Position numbers and translations under genes: made by a program. From assembly GCA_002327925.1 (NCBI GenBank), contig DCVA01000039.1, positions 216-39,432 of the forward strand: a DNA stretch of 39,217 bases, in the 5' to 3' direction. Origin of the DNA: Anaerolineales bacterium UBA2200. Lineage in GTDB: Bacteria; Chloroflexota; Anaerolineae; UBA2200. The notes beneath the pieces are model-generated. The model did not search any database. It was not told the DNA's origin and was given only the letters and a program-made list of their open reading frames with translations. This document shows, piece by piece, positions 23,842-32,043 of this stretch; the stretch's first letter is position 1, and each line of letters begins with the position of its first letter.

Positions 23842-25911
23842 ATGTCTAATTCAATCGTCAATCGTGCCAGGGCTCGGGCGTGGCAGATCGCAGCAGTTCT
23901 TGGCGTAGCGCTGCTGTTGGCCCTGTTCCCCTGCGCCCAGATTGCGCTCGCTGATGTGCCCGGCGAAGTGAACGTTGCCTGCCTGGGCATGAATGCGAAC
24001 GCGTGCGTGGCCAACGACGTCGATCTCGCCGTGATCTATCAGGTACCCCCGACCGCCTGCATGGACGACGGCACGGGCAACCTCTACGCTGAGGTGATGT
24101 TCATCGGCGAGCTCGATCCGAACGCCTCCACGCGTTATGACATCGGCATCTGGATCGCGCTCGAAGGCGGCAATGCCAAGACAGACTCGACCAACACCTG
24201 CTACCACGGCATCCTCAGGCCGCTGGAGGTTCTGCCGGACTATCCCTGGACCGCCTACGGCCCCTACCGCGACGAAGATGGTGACTGGTGCGGCGACATC
24301 ATCGAGAACGATGGGATGAACTATGCGGACATCCAAACGCTTCATATCAAGTGCGTGGACACAGGCGGAGGCCTGATGTCCTACGTGAACACTTGCGTGA
24401 GCTGGGACAACAACGCCGGCACCACGTGCAGCACCATCGCACAGGCCGTGCCGGGCACGACGTCCAAATGCTCCTGCGGGAACACGCTTATCGATCCTCC
24501 GATCCCGATCTCCCAGATCGTCGTCAGGAAGGTCACGATCCCCAGTGGCGATACACAGTTGTTCCCGTTTGTTGTGAGCGGCCCGGGCCCGTTTCTGGGG
24601 GACTCGCCGAACTTTAGTCTGGCCGACGGCGACGGATGGGGGAGCGGCACCCTGCCCGCAGGCGGCACCTACTCCGTCGTGGAGACAGTACCGACTGGGT
24701 GGGACCTGACCAGTCTGGATTGCAGCGACGGCGTCAACTCCTATGACCCCGCCGGCTTTATCATGCCCGCCGGCAACACGGTCGAGTGCACCGCCACGAA
24801 CACCAAGCGCGGCACCATCATCGTCGAGAAACAGACCGACCCGGACTACGCACCGGAGAGCTTTACCTTCACCGGTGACGCAGCAGGGACCATTTCCGAT
24901 GGCGGGCAGATCGTGGTGTCGAACCTGGTGCCGGGCACTTACACCTCCGTGGAATCCGCAGCTCCCGGGGAACTGACCAGCATCGTCTGCGATGACGCGA
25001 ACAGCACGGGTGACATCAACACGCGGACGGCGACGTTCAATCTGGAGGCGGGCGAAACCGTCACGTGCATCTTCTACAACGACGTGACGGTCGATCTCGA
25101 GATCGACAAGGACGACCAGGATGTGGTTCAGAACGTGGGTTCGATGTACAACTATACGCTCCTGATCAGTCACTCGGCCGCAAGCTCAGGCGCGACTGCC
25201 CACGGCGTGACCGTGGTGGACACGCTGGATCCATACGTGGACTACGTCTCACTGGTCTCGATTTCCGATCCTGACGACCAGGGCCGCGACTGCGCCTACG
25301 ACTCTGGCACCCACCAGCTCACCTGCAACCTCTATGAAGTGCCGCAGGGTGAGAAAGTGACCGTGGTGTTCAGGGTACAGGTCAAGCCCGGCGTGCAGAC
25401 TGGCTCTCACTGCGAGGACTATTCAGACACTCTCTCCTGCGGCGACTGCCCGGGCCAGGACAGCCCTCCCGAAGGTCCCGCATCTCCCTTCGGCCTCGGC
25501 CCGGATATCTGCAATGACGCTACAGTCAGCACCACCAGCGTGGACATCGACTCCACAAACGACTGGGCCGACGAGCCCACCGACGCCTCCAACCCGACGG
25601 CGGTGGAACTGGCCTTCTTCAGGGCCACGCCTGACAAGGCCTACGTGGAGCTCGACTGGCGCACGCTCAGCGAAGTGCGGCTGCTCGGCTTTAACCTGTA
25701 CCGCTCCACCACCCTGACCGGCAAGCGCACCCGGCTCAACGCGGGGCTCATCGTTTCCGACTCGGAGATGGACACGTCCTTCGGTGCCGACTACTCCTAC
25801 ATGGATTGGTCCGCCAAAGGCAAACGACCCTACTTCTACTGGCTCGAGGATGTCAACCTTTACGGCGGGAGCGCCTTCCACGGTCCGGTGAGCGTGACCC
25901 ACCTGAAGTAA
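23842..25911 (+). CDS. Secreted Cys-rich surface protein with prealbumin-like, DUF11 and Fn3-like domains
   Basis: 689 residues from ATG 23842 (AAGGAGGA upstream). A signal peptide covers about residues 1-37. Residues 40-235 form a Cys-rich region I cannot assign. Residues about 240-440 hold two prealbumin-like (SpaA/SdrD-type) repeats (VVRKVTIPSG, SVVETVPTGW; IVEKQTDPDYAP, TSVESAAPGE). Residues about 445-585 are a DUF11 repeat (DLEIDKDDQDVVQNVG, HGVTVVDTLD). Residues 587-689 are the Fn3-like module shared with the S8 and C25 proteases (LLGFNLYR, YFYWLEDVNLYGG, GPVSV). It lies 92 bases after the tandem-DsbA gene and probably uses it for disulfides. Probably displayed on the cell surface; no enzymatic motif is seen. 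Confidence 0.82.
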   Translation: MSNSIVNRARARAWQIAAVLGVALLLALFPCAQIALADVPGEVNVACLGMNANACVANDVDLAVIYQVPPTACMDDGTGNLYAEVMFIGELDPNASTRYDIGIWIALEGGNAKTDSTNTCYHGILRPLEVLPDYPWTAYGPYRDEDGDWCGDIIENDGMNYADIQTLHIKCVDTGGGLMSYVNTCVSWDNNAGTTCSTIAQAVPGTTSKCSCGNTLIDPPIPISQIVVRKVTIPSGDTQLFPFVVSGPGPFLGDSPNFSLADGDGWGSGTLPAGGTYSVVETVPTGWDLTSLDCSDGVNSYDPAGFIMPAGNTVECTATNTKRGTIIVEKQTDPDYAPESFTFTGDAAGTISDGGQIVVSNLVPGTYTSVESAAPGELTSIVCDDANSTGDINTRTATFNLEAGETVTCIFYNDVTVDLEIDKDDQDVVQNVGSMYNYTLLISHSAASSGATAHGVTVVDTLDPYVDYVSLVSISDPDDQGRDCAYDSGTHQLTCNLYEVPQGEKVTVVFRVQVKPGVQTGSHCEDYSDTLSCGDCPGQDSPPEGPASPFGLGPDICNDATVSTTSVDIDSTNDWADEPTDASNPTAVELAFFRATPDKAYVELDWRTLSEVRLLGFNLYRSTTLTGKRTRLNAGLIVSDSEMDTSFGADYSYMDWSAKGKRPYFYWLEDVNLYGGSAFHGPVSVTHLK

Positions 25912-25942
25912 CCTTCCCTGCCGCCTGGCTTGGTTCGCACTG

Positions 25943-25972
25943 AACCCCGAGGCCGCCACCGGCCTCGGGGTT
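25943..25972 (+). terminator. Terminator of the DUF11/Fn3 surface protein gene
   Basis: A perfect 13-bp stem (25943-25955 with 25960-25972) with loop CCAC, followed by a short T-containing run. Located 31 bases after the stop codon. Confidence 0.8.
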
Positions 25973-26006
25973 TCCTGTGCGCGGCGCTCCAGGCCGGGAC
26001 ATCAAA

Positions 26007-26034
26007 ACACCCCGCGAGCTAGCTCGCGGGGTGT
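26007..26034 (-). terminator. Terminator of the C25 protease operon
   Basis: A perfect 28-base palindrome (14 bp per arm). On the - strand it is followed by TTTTGATG, as expected for the leftward gene that ends at 26064. With the hairpin at 25943 it forms a back-to-back terminator pair between convergent genes. Confidence 0.8.
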
Positions 26035-26063
26035 CCCTTGTATTTGCCTGCCGACCGCCCTGC

Positions 26064-29000
26064 CTACTTGACCCGCTTGGCGCTCACCGGTCCGTAGAGC
26101 TCATTGCCGCCGTAGAGGTCCAGACTCTCCAGCCAGTAGTAGTAGGTCCTCTTCTGCTTGGCCTTAACGTCCCGGAAGGTATAGACTCCCCCCATCGGCC
26201 CATCTCCTTCGGAAACGATGAGCGACTGGTTGAGCTGGACCGAGGGCCCGAACTCCGTTTCGGCGCGGTAGACGTTGAACCCCAGACTATCGAACTCACT
26301 CCCCGTCTCCCAGCGCAGCTCGATGGCCGACTTGCCGGCGGTCGCGGTGAAGGAAAGCAGGTCCACCGCCGTGGGGGCGACCGGCATCTGCGATGCCGGG
26401 TCACCGAACAGCAGGTAGGTGTCGAGCAAGTCTGGGCTGGCGCCCGTCCCCCACAGCATCAGTTTGCCCGCCAGCGTGGCATGGCCGATCGTCGGCAGTC
26501 CCTCCCAGAAAGCGGCCTCGAAAAAGCCGCGGTTCAACAGGTCGTGCCCGGACGACATGCCCATGCCCGTGGGCGACCAGCTCGCCACGGCGCCCTTGCC
26601 CGCCGCTCGCGTGATCACCTCGGCCAGCGCCGACCATGTCGGATCGGCGGGGGGATAGATGAAATGCCCCTCATAGCAAGCCATGGCCAGTACAACCGGC
26701 ATCCTGGCTCCGTTGGTCAGTCCGGCCACGTCTGTCGCCCGGAAAATCTGCTCGCCCGCCCAGACGGTGATCCCGGCGTGCCCGATATAGTTCACCAGCA
26801 GGGCTCCCGTATTGATGCCCGCGAGGATCGCGGCCCGCGCGCCGTCGACCGTGGGGTGGGTGACTTTGTAGTATACCTTGGTCGCCGAAAATGACCCCGG
26901 CAGCAGGTCGTCGAGCAGACTATCCGAAAGGGAGGCGAAATCGCCCGCCGCCGGATCCAGGTCATCGGCAACGGCCAACACCCTCTGGGTCCAGGGACCC
27001 GCCTCGGGGGTCTGCTCGTAGGCGATGATCTTGTTGACAAAGGCCGTCGCTTCGGCCGTGTTGTCCACGGCCAACCGGCCGAGCATCATATCGGGCATTT
27101 TGTCCGCGCCGTCCAGGGTCACGTAGCGGTTGTCCGCAGCAGTCTCGCCCATCCAGGGATCGCAGAAGGCCAGGTAGGGGGGGATAAAGCTGGTCAGCCC
27201 GTACCCGTAATAGTTCTTGGGGTCATAGTGGCCGTCGCCCACCAGCACCACAAACGAGGGGGCCGGGGCCAGCCAGTTGAGGCGAGCGTAGGCCAGAAAG
27301 TCGTGGATCGGCACGGCGCCGACGATGCCGTAGCCGAACTCGTCATAGATGTCCTGCACGTCGACCAGGATAACCCGCCATCCCTGGCCGTCCCGGAATG
27401 TCGCCAGTTGCTGCGCCTGCGACCAGAAGGTACGGTGGGCGATCAGGATATAGTCGGCCCGCAAGCTCGTCGATTGCAGGTTGGATGGCGTGTCCAGCTC
27501 AATTCCCGCCACCGTGAGATAGCCCGTGCTGCCCACGGCCCGATAGTCTGCCGCGGTCGAAACTGTGTCCTCAAAGCTGGCCGTATAGGTGCCGCCCCCG
27601 CCGCTGGTGCTCGCGACCCCTGTGATGCGCACGACCGCCGTGGGGGAGGTCACGTCGTACGCATCCACCGTAGCCGTGGTAAAGTTGCCGATTTGGTACT
27701 TCCATCGTCCCGCCGTCGCATAGCTAAAGGCCAGTACGTTGCTTTCGGCGTAAAAGGTGTTGGCAAAGCTCAGCTCAAAGCGATTGACCTGAACCTGGTC
27801 GCTGCCGGCCCCTGTGTCGTTGGGACAGGTGATCAGCAGCGTGTTGGTCCCCACCAGCAACTGGCTCCGCGCCACGTCGAAGGTGGCGGTCCGCCAGGTA
27901 ATGCCGTCCCACCACACGTCCCCCAGTGTGTTTCCATTCAGGGACACCCGCACGTGATGATCCAGCGGAATGCCATAGTCGACGTAGCCCAGCAGGTTCA
28001 CGGAGAGCGCCCCGGCGTAAAGCCCGCTGTAGGGCGCAGCGAGAGAAAACGTGGTGCTCCAGCTCGCCGGAAGGGAATTGGAGGCCAGGATGCGCGCCCA
28101 GGTCCAGCGGTCCAGATGGTCATCCCCGGGCGCCAGCGGCACGTAGCGCAGGTTGGTTTCCCGCTCGAGCCGGGCCGGATAATAGGCAGGCGTGCTCGCC
28201 GCGGCGGGCGTGCCGTCCCGGGAGGCCATGCGCAGCCCGTTCACCGTTTCGACCGTCAGCCAGTAGACGTTGTCAGAGGTGTACTTGGAGCTCAGCGCCT
28301 GCCCGAAAAAGATCAGACTGTCCGTTGCGTCAAAGACCCCATCCGCTTCGCCAACAACATAAATGGCCACGGGATTGCCCAGATAGTAGAGCTGCAGCTT
28401 GCGTGGATCCGGGCTGCCCGTTAGCACGCCGGCCGCCAGCAGCTCGTTGTAGGTCAAACGGTACAGGCCCGTGTTCTTGATCCTGATGCGCCACGAGACG
28501 GCAGGAGGCGCCCAGGCCAGGGCGCCCGCGTCTGCCCCCTCGATCCCGGTCCCCTCATTCTCCGTCGCCGCTGCGGCCGCTGGTCGTGCTGCCGCTCGCC
28601 AGTTGCGCGCCTGCTCATAGTTCAGCAGCTCGTCGTGGAACAGGCCCTCGTAAACCGGCGATTCCGACTCCACTTGCAGAGCGAAGGCCTGCGCCTGACC
28701 GGTAAAAGTGACCGTGATCCTGAGCCATTCATAAACAGTCAACTCCCGGGTCGATGGCTGGTACTGCACGGGATAGGCGGAGATGCCGACCACCCGCTGC
28801 CCACGGATCGAGCCGTCGGCCGTGACCCGCGCCAGGACGTCCGGGTAGGGGCTGCCGCCGCCGTAGACGGTCTCATCTCGCTCCACGATCAGGCGAGGCA
28901 TCGGCAGATCGTCGATCAGCTCATCACCCGTCGGCAGGGGCCGGTCGGCCACCTGGGTCGCCGCGGGGCGCACAGGGTCCGCCAGGCTCACGACATGCGC

Positions 29001-29327
29001 CGGTCCCGGCTGCACGGCCACCTCGAGTGCCGCTCCGTGAGGCGCACCGAGGGTCTGAGCCAGGAAGGGCAGCTCCGGCGCTCCGGCCACGGCGGTCACC
29101 GCCCAGTCCTGCAGGGTGACGTCCGTGTAACCGGCGACATCGGCCGGCCCGACTTGCAGATGCTCCCACGGCACGGCCACCTCGAACACCACGCTCGTGT
29201 CGCTCGATTCGATCAGTCTGACCGCGGCCGGCCTGCTTGGCCGTTCCGCACGCACGGCAACGCCAGGCAGCACCATCGTCCCGGCCAGCATTGCCGCAAC
29301 CAGCAGCAGTCTCAGTCCCGTTTTCAT
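26064..29327 (-). CDS. Secreted gingipain-like (C25 family) cysteine peptidase with Fn3-like C-terminal module
   Basis: 1,087 residues. Signal peptide about residues 1-28. Residues 30-240 are a propeptide-like region ending in VTFTGQ; 270-610 contain beta domains including a carbohydrate-binding-like segment. The caspase-like C25 fold occupies about 620-980: LIAHRTFWSQAQQLATFRDGQGW start region, FVVLVGDGHYDP, then His850 in NYIGHAGI and Cys884 in MACYEGHF, the expected catalytic pair. Residues 988-1087 are the Fn3-like module shared with two other surface proteins here. C25 enzymes cut after Arg or Lys in secreted proteins and can mature other surface proteins. The start is 18 bases after the HprK-like gene, so it is the last gene of the PqqD/radical SAM operon. 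Confidence 0.88.
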   Translation of the reverse strand: MKTGLRLLLVAAMLAGTMVLPGVAVRAERPSRPAAVRLIESSDTSVVFEVAVPWEHLQVGPADVAGYTDVTLQDWAVTAVAGAPELPFLAQTLGAPHGAALEVAVQPGPAHVVSLADPVRPAATQVADRPLPTGDELIDDLPMPRLIVERDETVYGGGSPYPDVLARVTADGSIRGQRVVGISAYPVQYQPSTRELTVYEWLRITVTFTGQAQAFALQVESESPVYEGLFHDELLNYEQARNWRAAARPAAAAATENEGTGIEGADAGALAWAPPAVSWRIRIKNTGLYRLTYNELLAAGVLTGSPDPRKLQLYYLGNPVAIYVVGEADGVFDATDSLIFFGQALSSKYTSDNVYWLTVETVNGLRMASRDGTPAAASTPAYYPARLERETNLRYVPLAPGDDHLDRWTWARILASNSLPASWSTTFSLAAPYSGLYAGALSVNLLGYVDYGIPLDHHVRVSLNGNTLGDVWWDGITWRTATFDVARSQLLVGTNTLLITCPNDTGAGSDQVQVNRFELSFANTFYAESNVLAFSYATAGRWKYQIGNFTTATVDAYDVTSPTAVVRITGVASTSGGGGTYTASFEDTVSTAADYRAVGSTGYLTVAGIELDTPSNLQSTSLRADYILIAHRTFWSQAQQLATFRDGQGWRVILVDVQDIYDEFGYGIVGAVPIHDFLAYARLNWLAPAPSFVVLVGDGHYDPKNYYGYGLTSFIPPYLAFCDPWMGETAADNRYVTLDGADKMPDMMLGRLAVDNTAEATAFVNKIIAYEQTPEAGPWTQRVLAVADDLDPAAGDFASLSDSLLDDLLPGSFSATKVYYKVTHPTVDGARAAILAGINTGALLVNYIGHAGITVWAGEQIFRATDVAGLTNGARMPVVLAMACYEGHFIYPPADPTWSALAEVITRAAGKGAVASWSPTGMGMSSGHDLLNRGFFEAAFWEGLPTIGHATLAGKLMLWGTGASPDLLDTYLLFGDPASQMPVAPTAVDLLSFTATAGKSAIELRWETGSEFDSLGFNVYRAETEFGPSVQLNQSLIVSEGDGPMGGVYTFRDVKAKQKRTYYYWLESLDLYGGNELYGPVSAKRVK

Positions 29328-29345
29328 CAACTCGCTTTGTCCCTT

Positions 29346-30212
29346 TCAGGCCCGGCGGATCTGGCTCAGCACGTCTGCCCCGATTCGAAAGCTCAAAGTG
29401 AAAAAGGGCACCCTCTCCGCCAGCAGGCCCAGATTCCCGAGAATCAGACCGACTCCCTCTTCATTATAGTAAGGGACGTACGAGTTCTGTAATAGATACG
29501 GGATTGCTACCTTCGCGGCACAGGGCCGCACGCCAGGGGAAGCCGTACGGTCGAGAAGAAATACCTTTCGCAGAGGCACGCCTCCGGGAGAGCAGCGCTC
29601 CGGGTTGGTGTGCCAGGGGGTGCCATAGAGCAAGAACCCATTCGGAGCTCGCCGGAGAATCACCGAATCTTCCCCGAGGGGCTTCACCGTCCCGGTGGAC
29701 ACGAGGCAGTCCGCCAGGGTGGACTTGCCGGCGCCGGAAGGCCCGACGAAAGCGTACCCAACCCCGCCGTCATCGATGCCCGCCGCGTGCATGCGCAGGT
29801 CGCCCGTTCTGGCCAGCCAGTTGGCATAGATCATGCCGTCCAGGTCCTGCAGGGGGTACCTGTTCAGAGCATGAGCGCGAACCGGCCCGGACTCCCTCAG
29901 CAAGTAGCCGTCCTGAAAGTCCTGGTCCACAAAGGCCTGGCGCCCCGGCAGCGATTCTCTGGGCGCCACAAAAACGAAACGGCCCCCTGGTTCCTGCCAC
30001 AACTGCCAGGTGGCCGCGTCGTAGAATAAGGGCCGCCATCCCTCCGTGCTCAGGAGGGGGCCCGCCTGGATTGGCAAGGTCAGGTCGCCTCCCGCCGGCT
30101 CCTCAGTTCGGAATAGCTGGTGGCAGTCGGGCAGACACAGGGGTGCGCCGCTGCCCGCCTCGAGCCACAGGCCCAGACCCCCCACACGGATTCCCACCCG
30201 TCTTTCTCTCAC
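29346..30212 (-). CDS. HprK-related P-loop kinase of peptide-modification clusters
   Basis: 288 residues. Walker A is GPSGAGKST (157-165), preceded by MHAAGI with His142 and followed by LGEDSVILRR, the arrangement of the C-terminal domain of HPr kinase/phosphorylase. The canonical HprK N-domain is absent and replaced by about 130 residues of unrelated sequence. Such HprK-related proteins occur with PqqD-like proteins in RiPP loci; some phosphorylate a serine of a lasso peptide precursor. Here it lies 66 bases after the small precursor-like ORF. Target inferred, not shown. GTG 30212 has no strong ribosome site, and GTG 30197 (after GAGAAAG) is an alternative start. Confidence 0.85.
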   Translation of the reverse strand: MRERRVGIRVGGLGLWLEAGSGAPLCLPDCHQLFRTEEPAGGDLTLPIQAGPLLSTEGWRPLFYDAATWQLWQEPGGRFVFVAPRESLPGRQAFVDQDFQDGYLLRESGPVRAHALNRYPLQDLDGMIYANWLARTGDLRMHAAGIDDGGVGYAFVGPSGAGKSTLADCLVSTGTVKPLGEDSVILRRAPNGFLLYGTPWHTNPERCSPGGVPLRKVFLLDRTASPGVRPCAAKVAIPYLLQNSYVPYYNEEGVGLILGNLGLLAERVPFFTLSFRIGADVLSQIRRA

Positions 30213-30278
30213 GGTGCACCACCGGTCAAGGATCGTCCCTCGTGTCCTTGAACATTACGAACGCCGCGCGCGTGCCAT

Positions 30279-30440
30279 CTATGGCACGTTGCAGAACGTC
30301 AGGTTGCAGGGCCTCCCTCCGGGACCGATCTCCGCCGGGGTGATGTCCCCACTGGTGTTGCAGGTGGCCAGGACCGACGTCCGCGCGTTCAGACGCACCT
30401 TCCTGAGCTCCGGCTTCTGGTACCGCTTCTTGTCCTTCAC
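30279..30440 (-). CDS. Candidate RiPP precursor peptide (53 residues)
   Basis: A small ORF from GTG 30440 to TAG 30279 with GGAGG six bases upstream, 23 bases after the radical SAM gene and 66 before the HprK-like gene, both on the same strand. Residues 2-17 are strongly basic and contain KRYQKPELRKV, a Y-x-x-P-x-L motif like the one PqqD-type recognition proteins bind in lasso-peptide leaders. TSVLATC (21-27) then changes to a Gly/Pro-containing C-terminal part with Cys27, Cys45 and Cys50 and the ending LTFCNVP. Composition, size and position fit a leader-plus-core precursor. Likely core starts near residue 25-27. The product class and cleavage site are unknown; no other copy was found in the window. 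Confidence 0.72.
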   Translation of the reverse strand: MKDKKRYQKPELRKVRLNARTSVLATCNTSGDITPAEIGPGGRPCNLTFCNVP

Positions 30441-30463
30441 GCATTCCTCCGCTTTGTCTCGGC

Positions 30464-31567
30464 CTACGCCGCCACAGGGCTGGCGGCAAGCGCCGCGACA
30501 GTCTGCGCCGTGCGCAGGCGCCCGATCTCACAGATGTAGTCAACCGGCGTCTCGTCATCGCCGTGCACAAGCTGCGACCATCCGGGGCACTGGTTGCAGA
30601 GCACACCCACGTCGCAGTCTGTGCAGCGGCTGGGCTTGCTGCGCTGCCGGCTCAGCTCCGCCCCCAGCATCCCCCACCCTCCGTCAAAACTGCCCCGCAG
30701 CAAATCGTAGCTGGGGCGGCGTGCCATCATGCACAGGCTCATCCGCCCTGAGCAGTCCACGTGCACCGTGAGCTGTCCCGCGCCGCAACTGAAGACCCGC
30801 TGCGACCTGGGCCTCGGCGGGTAGAACCTCTTGTACAGCTCGGCGTACTCGCTCTGCCGCTCCGGATACTCCTCATCCAGCGCCACCACCTCGGCCGGCG
30901 CCAGCCGTTGGTCCAAGACGCCCTGTGTGCCGTCCAGCCGCGGCCACAGGGTACCGTCAAACCGGTAGGTCACCCCCAGACTCTCGGCCATCGCCTTCAT
31001 CGCCGGCAGTTCGCGACGGTTGGCCCTCAACAGCACGCTCTTCAGGCTCAGTCTCAGGCCCCTGTGCAGAACCAGGTCGATGCCGCGCATGCAGCGAGCG
31101 AACGATCCTGGCACGCCTGTGACCCGCTCATAGGTCTCGGCCGTGGCACCGTAGAGCGTGATCTCGACGTTCTGCGGCCGCCAGTCGGCTAAGAAATCGG
31201 CCTGCCGCGACGTGAGCAGCGTGCCATTGGTGAACAGGGTAATGAGAAACCCCTTCTTTTTTGCATAGCGGAAGAGGTCCTCAAAGTCAAGCCGCAGCAG
31301 AGCCTCGCCCCCCGTGAGCAGCAGGAACAGACACCCTGCGTCGGCCAGCTCATCCAGCACGCGCATCGCCTCGCGCCGCGTCAGCTCTCCGGCCTTGGCC
31401 TGCCGGCTGTTGGCCGGCTGGTTGATGTAGCAGTGAATGCACTGCAGGTTGCAGCGCTCTGTCAGCTCGAAGGAGGCGCCCAGCGGGTGGCGTTTCCCCT
31501 GCAGGTGCATGCGCAGCTCGTCGCCCAGCTCACCGAGCGTGATCTCCGGGCAGCCGTCGCATTCCAC
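30464..31567 (-). CDS. Radical SAM/SPASM peptide-modifying enzyme
   Basis: 367 residues. ELTERCNLQCIHCYI carries the CxxxCxxC [4Fe-4S] motif (Cys39, Cys43, Cys46) that cleaves S-adenosylmethionine to make a radical; LLTGGEALL is the GGE motif. The C-terminal SPASM region (about 265-350) has CGAGQLTVHVDCSGRMSLC, CTDCDVGVLCNQC and a final DYIC, giving the ligands for auxiliary iron-sulfur clusters. Enzymes of this type install thioether or carbon-carbon links in RiPP precursors. GTG 31567 starts three bases after the PqqD-like stop, so the two are translationally coupled, as is usual for PqqD/radical SAM pairs. Presumed substrate is the 53-residue peptide just downstream. Confidence 0.92.
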   Translation of the reverse strand: MECDGCPEITLGELGDELRMHLQGKRHPLGASFELTERCNLQCIHCYINQPANSRQAKAGELTRREAMRVLDELADAGCLFLLLTGGEALLRLDFEDLFRYAKKKGFLITLFTNGTLLTSRQADFLADWRPQNVEITLYGATAETYERVTGVPGSFARCMRGIDLVLHRGLRLSLKSVLLRANRRELPAMKAMAESLGVTYRFDGTLWPRLDGTQGVLDQRLAPAEVVALDEEYPERQSEYAELYKRFYPPRPRSQRVFSCGAGQLTVHVDCSGRMSLCMMARRPSYDLLRGSFDGGWGMLGAELSRQRSKPSRCTDCDVGVLCNQCPGWSQLVHGDDETPVDYICEIGRLRTAQTVAALAASPVAA

Positions 31568-31570
31568 CGC

Positions 31571-31858
31571 TCAGACCTTGCGCACCGCGCCGGCCGACTC
31601 GAGCATGGTCAGGAATTCCTCCACGTCTGCCGCGACCGCCGCCGGATCTGCGTCGAATTCGTCCGCGACGGCCGCCTGCAGCTCACCCGCTGTGGTGCTC
31701 CCGTCGATCTTGTCCCAGATGAAGGCACCCACAGAATTCAGGGTGTAGATGCAGTCCATGTCTGCGACGTTATGGCGGATCGGCACCAGCACCATCTCGT
31801 CGACGATCTGGCGAAAGACATAGTCCGGATTCCTCTCGTACCGCACCACCGTGCGCAC
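31571..31858 (-). CDS. PqqD-like RiPP recognition protein
   Basis: 95 residues. DEMVLVPIRHNVADMDCIYTLNSVGAFIWDKIDGSTTAGEL and DVEEFLTMLESAGAVRKV (shown by short blocks: VGAFIWDKIDG near residues 43-53) are the hallmarks of the PqqD winged-helix RRE fold that binds precursor leaders and brings them to the modifying enzyme. A solitary PqqD beside a SPASM enzyme and no pqqABCE genes argues for a different peptide than PQQ. The start is taken as GTG 31858; a G9 run with its own ATG (31871) sits out of frame directly upstream and may act as the ribosome site or as a slippage switch. GTG 31849 is another candidate. Confidence 0.88.
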   Translation of the reverse strand: MRTVVRYERNPDYVFRQIVDEMVLVPIRHNVADMDCIYTLNSVGAFIWDKIDGSTTAGELQAAVADEFDADPAAVAADVEEFLTMLESAGAVRKV

Positions 31859-31860
31859 CG

Positions 31861-31869
31861 CCCCCCCCC
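31861..31869 (-). repeat. G9 homopolymer at the PqqD-like gene start
   Basis: Nine G on the - strand beginning with the G of ATG 31871-31869. One G fewer (or two more) would put that ATG, and an upstream ATG opening in the same frame near 31913, in frame with the PqqD-like protein. No convincing promoter was found in the 185-base gap 31859-32043. Confidence 0.75.
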
Positions 31870-32043
31870 ATCTCTGCCGTCGGATGCACGCAGCCAGACC
31901 GGCTTGCGACTGACATCACTGCGCAGCTCAAGCCTGTCGACCCTAGTTTACAGCATCCAGGGCCTCAAGTCGATGACGCGAAGGGTACAAAGGGGTAGCA
32001 GTTTCGTGGAAATCGAACTTTGTCCCGCGGCACTCGGCCGGGC

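Noticed and set aside
22259..25173. Long leftward frames opposite the tandem-DsbA and DUF11 genes
   Set aside because: They lack motifs and start signals; the rightward proteins have signal peptides and known domains.
30226..30606. A 126-codon - strand frame covering the precursor region
   Set aside because: It begins inside the radical SAM coding sequence in another frame and its sequence (many Gly, Arg, His, Gln) has no domain. The 53-codon frame fits the ribosome site and gap better.
29346..31858. PQQ or mycofactocin biosynthesis
   Set aside because: Only a PqqD-like protein and a SPASM enzyme are present. There is no PqqA-like E-x-x-x-Y peptide, PqqB, PqqC, or mycofactocin partner gene.
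29346..31858. Lasso peptide cluster
   Set aside because: The leader motif and kinase fit, but the transglutaminase-like protease and the cyclase are missing and a SPASM enzyme is present instead.
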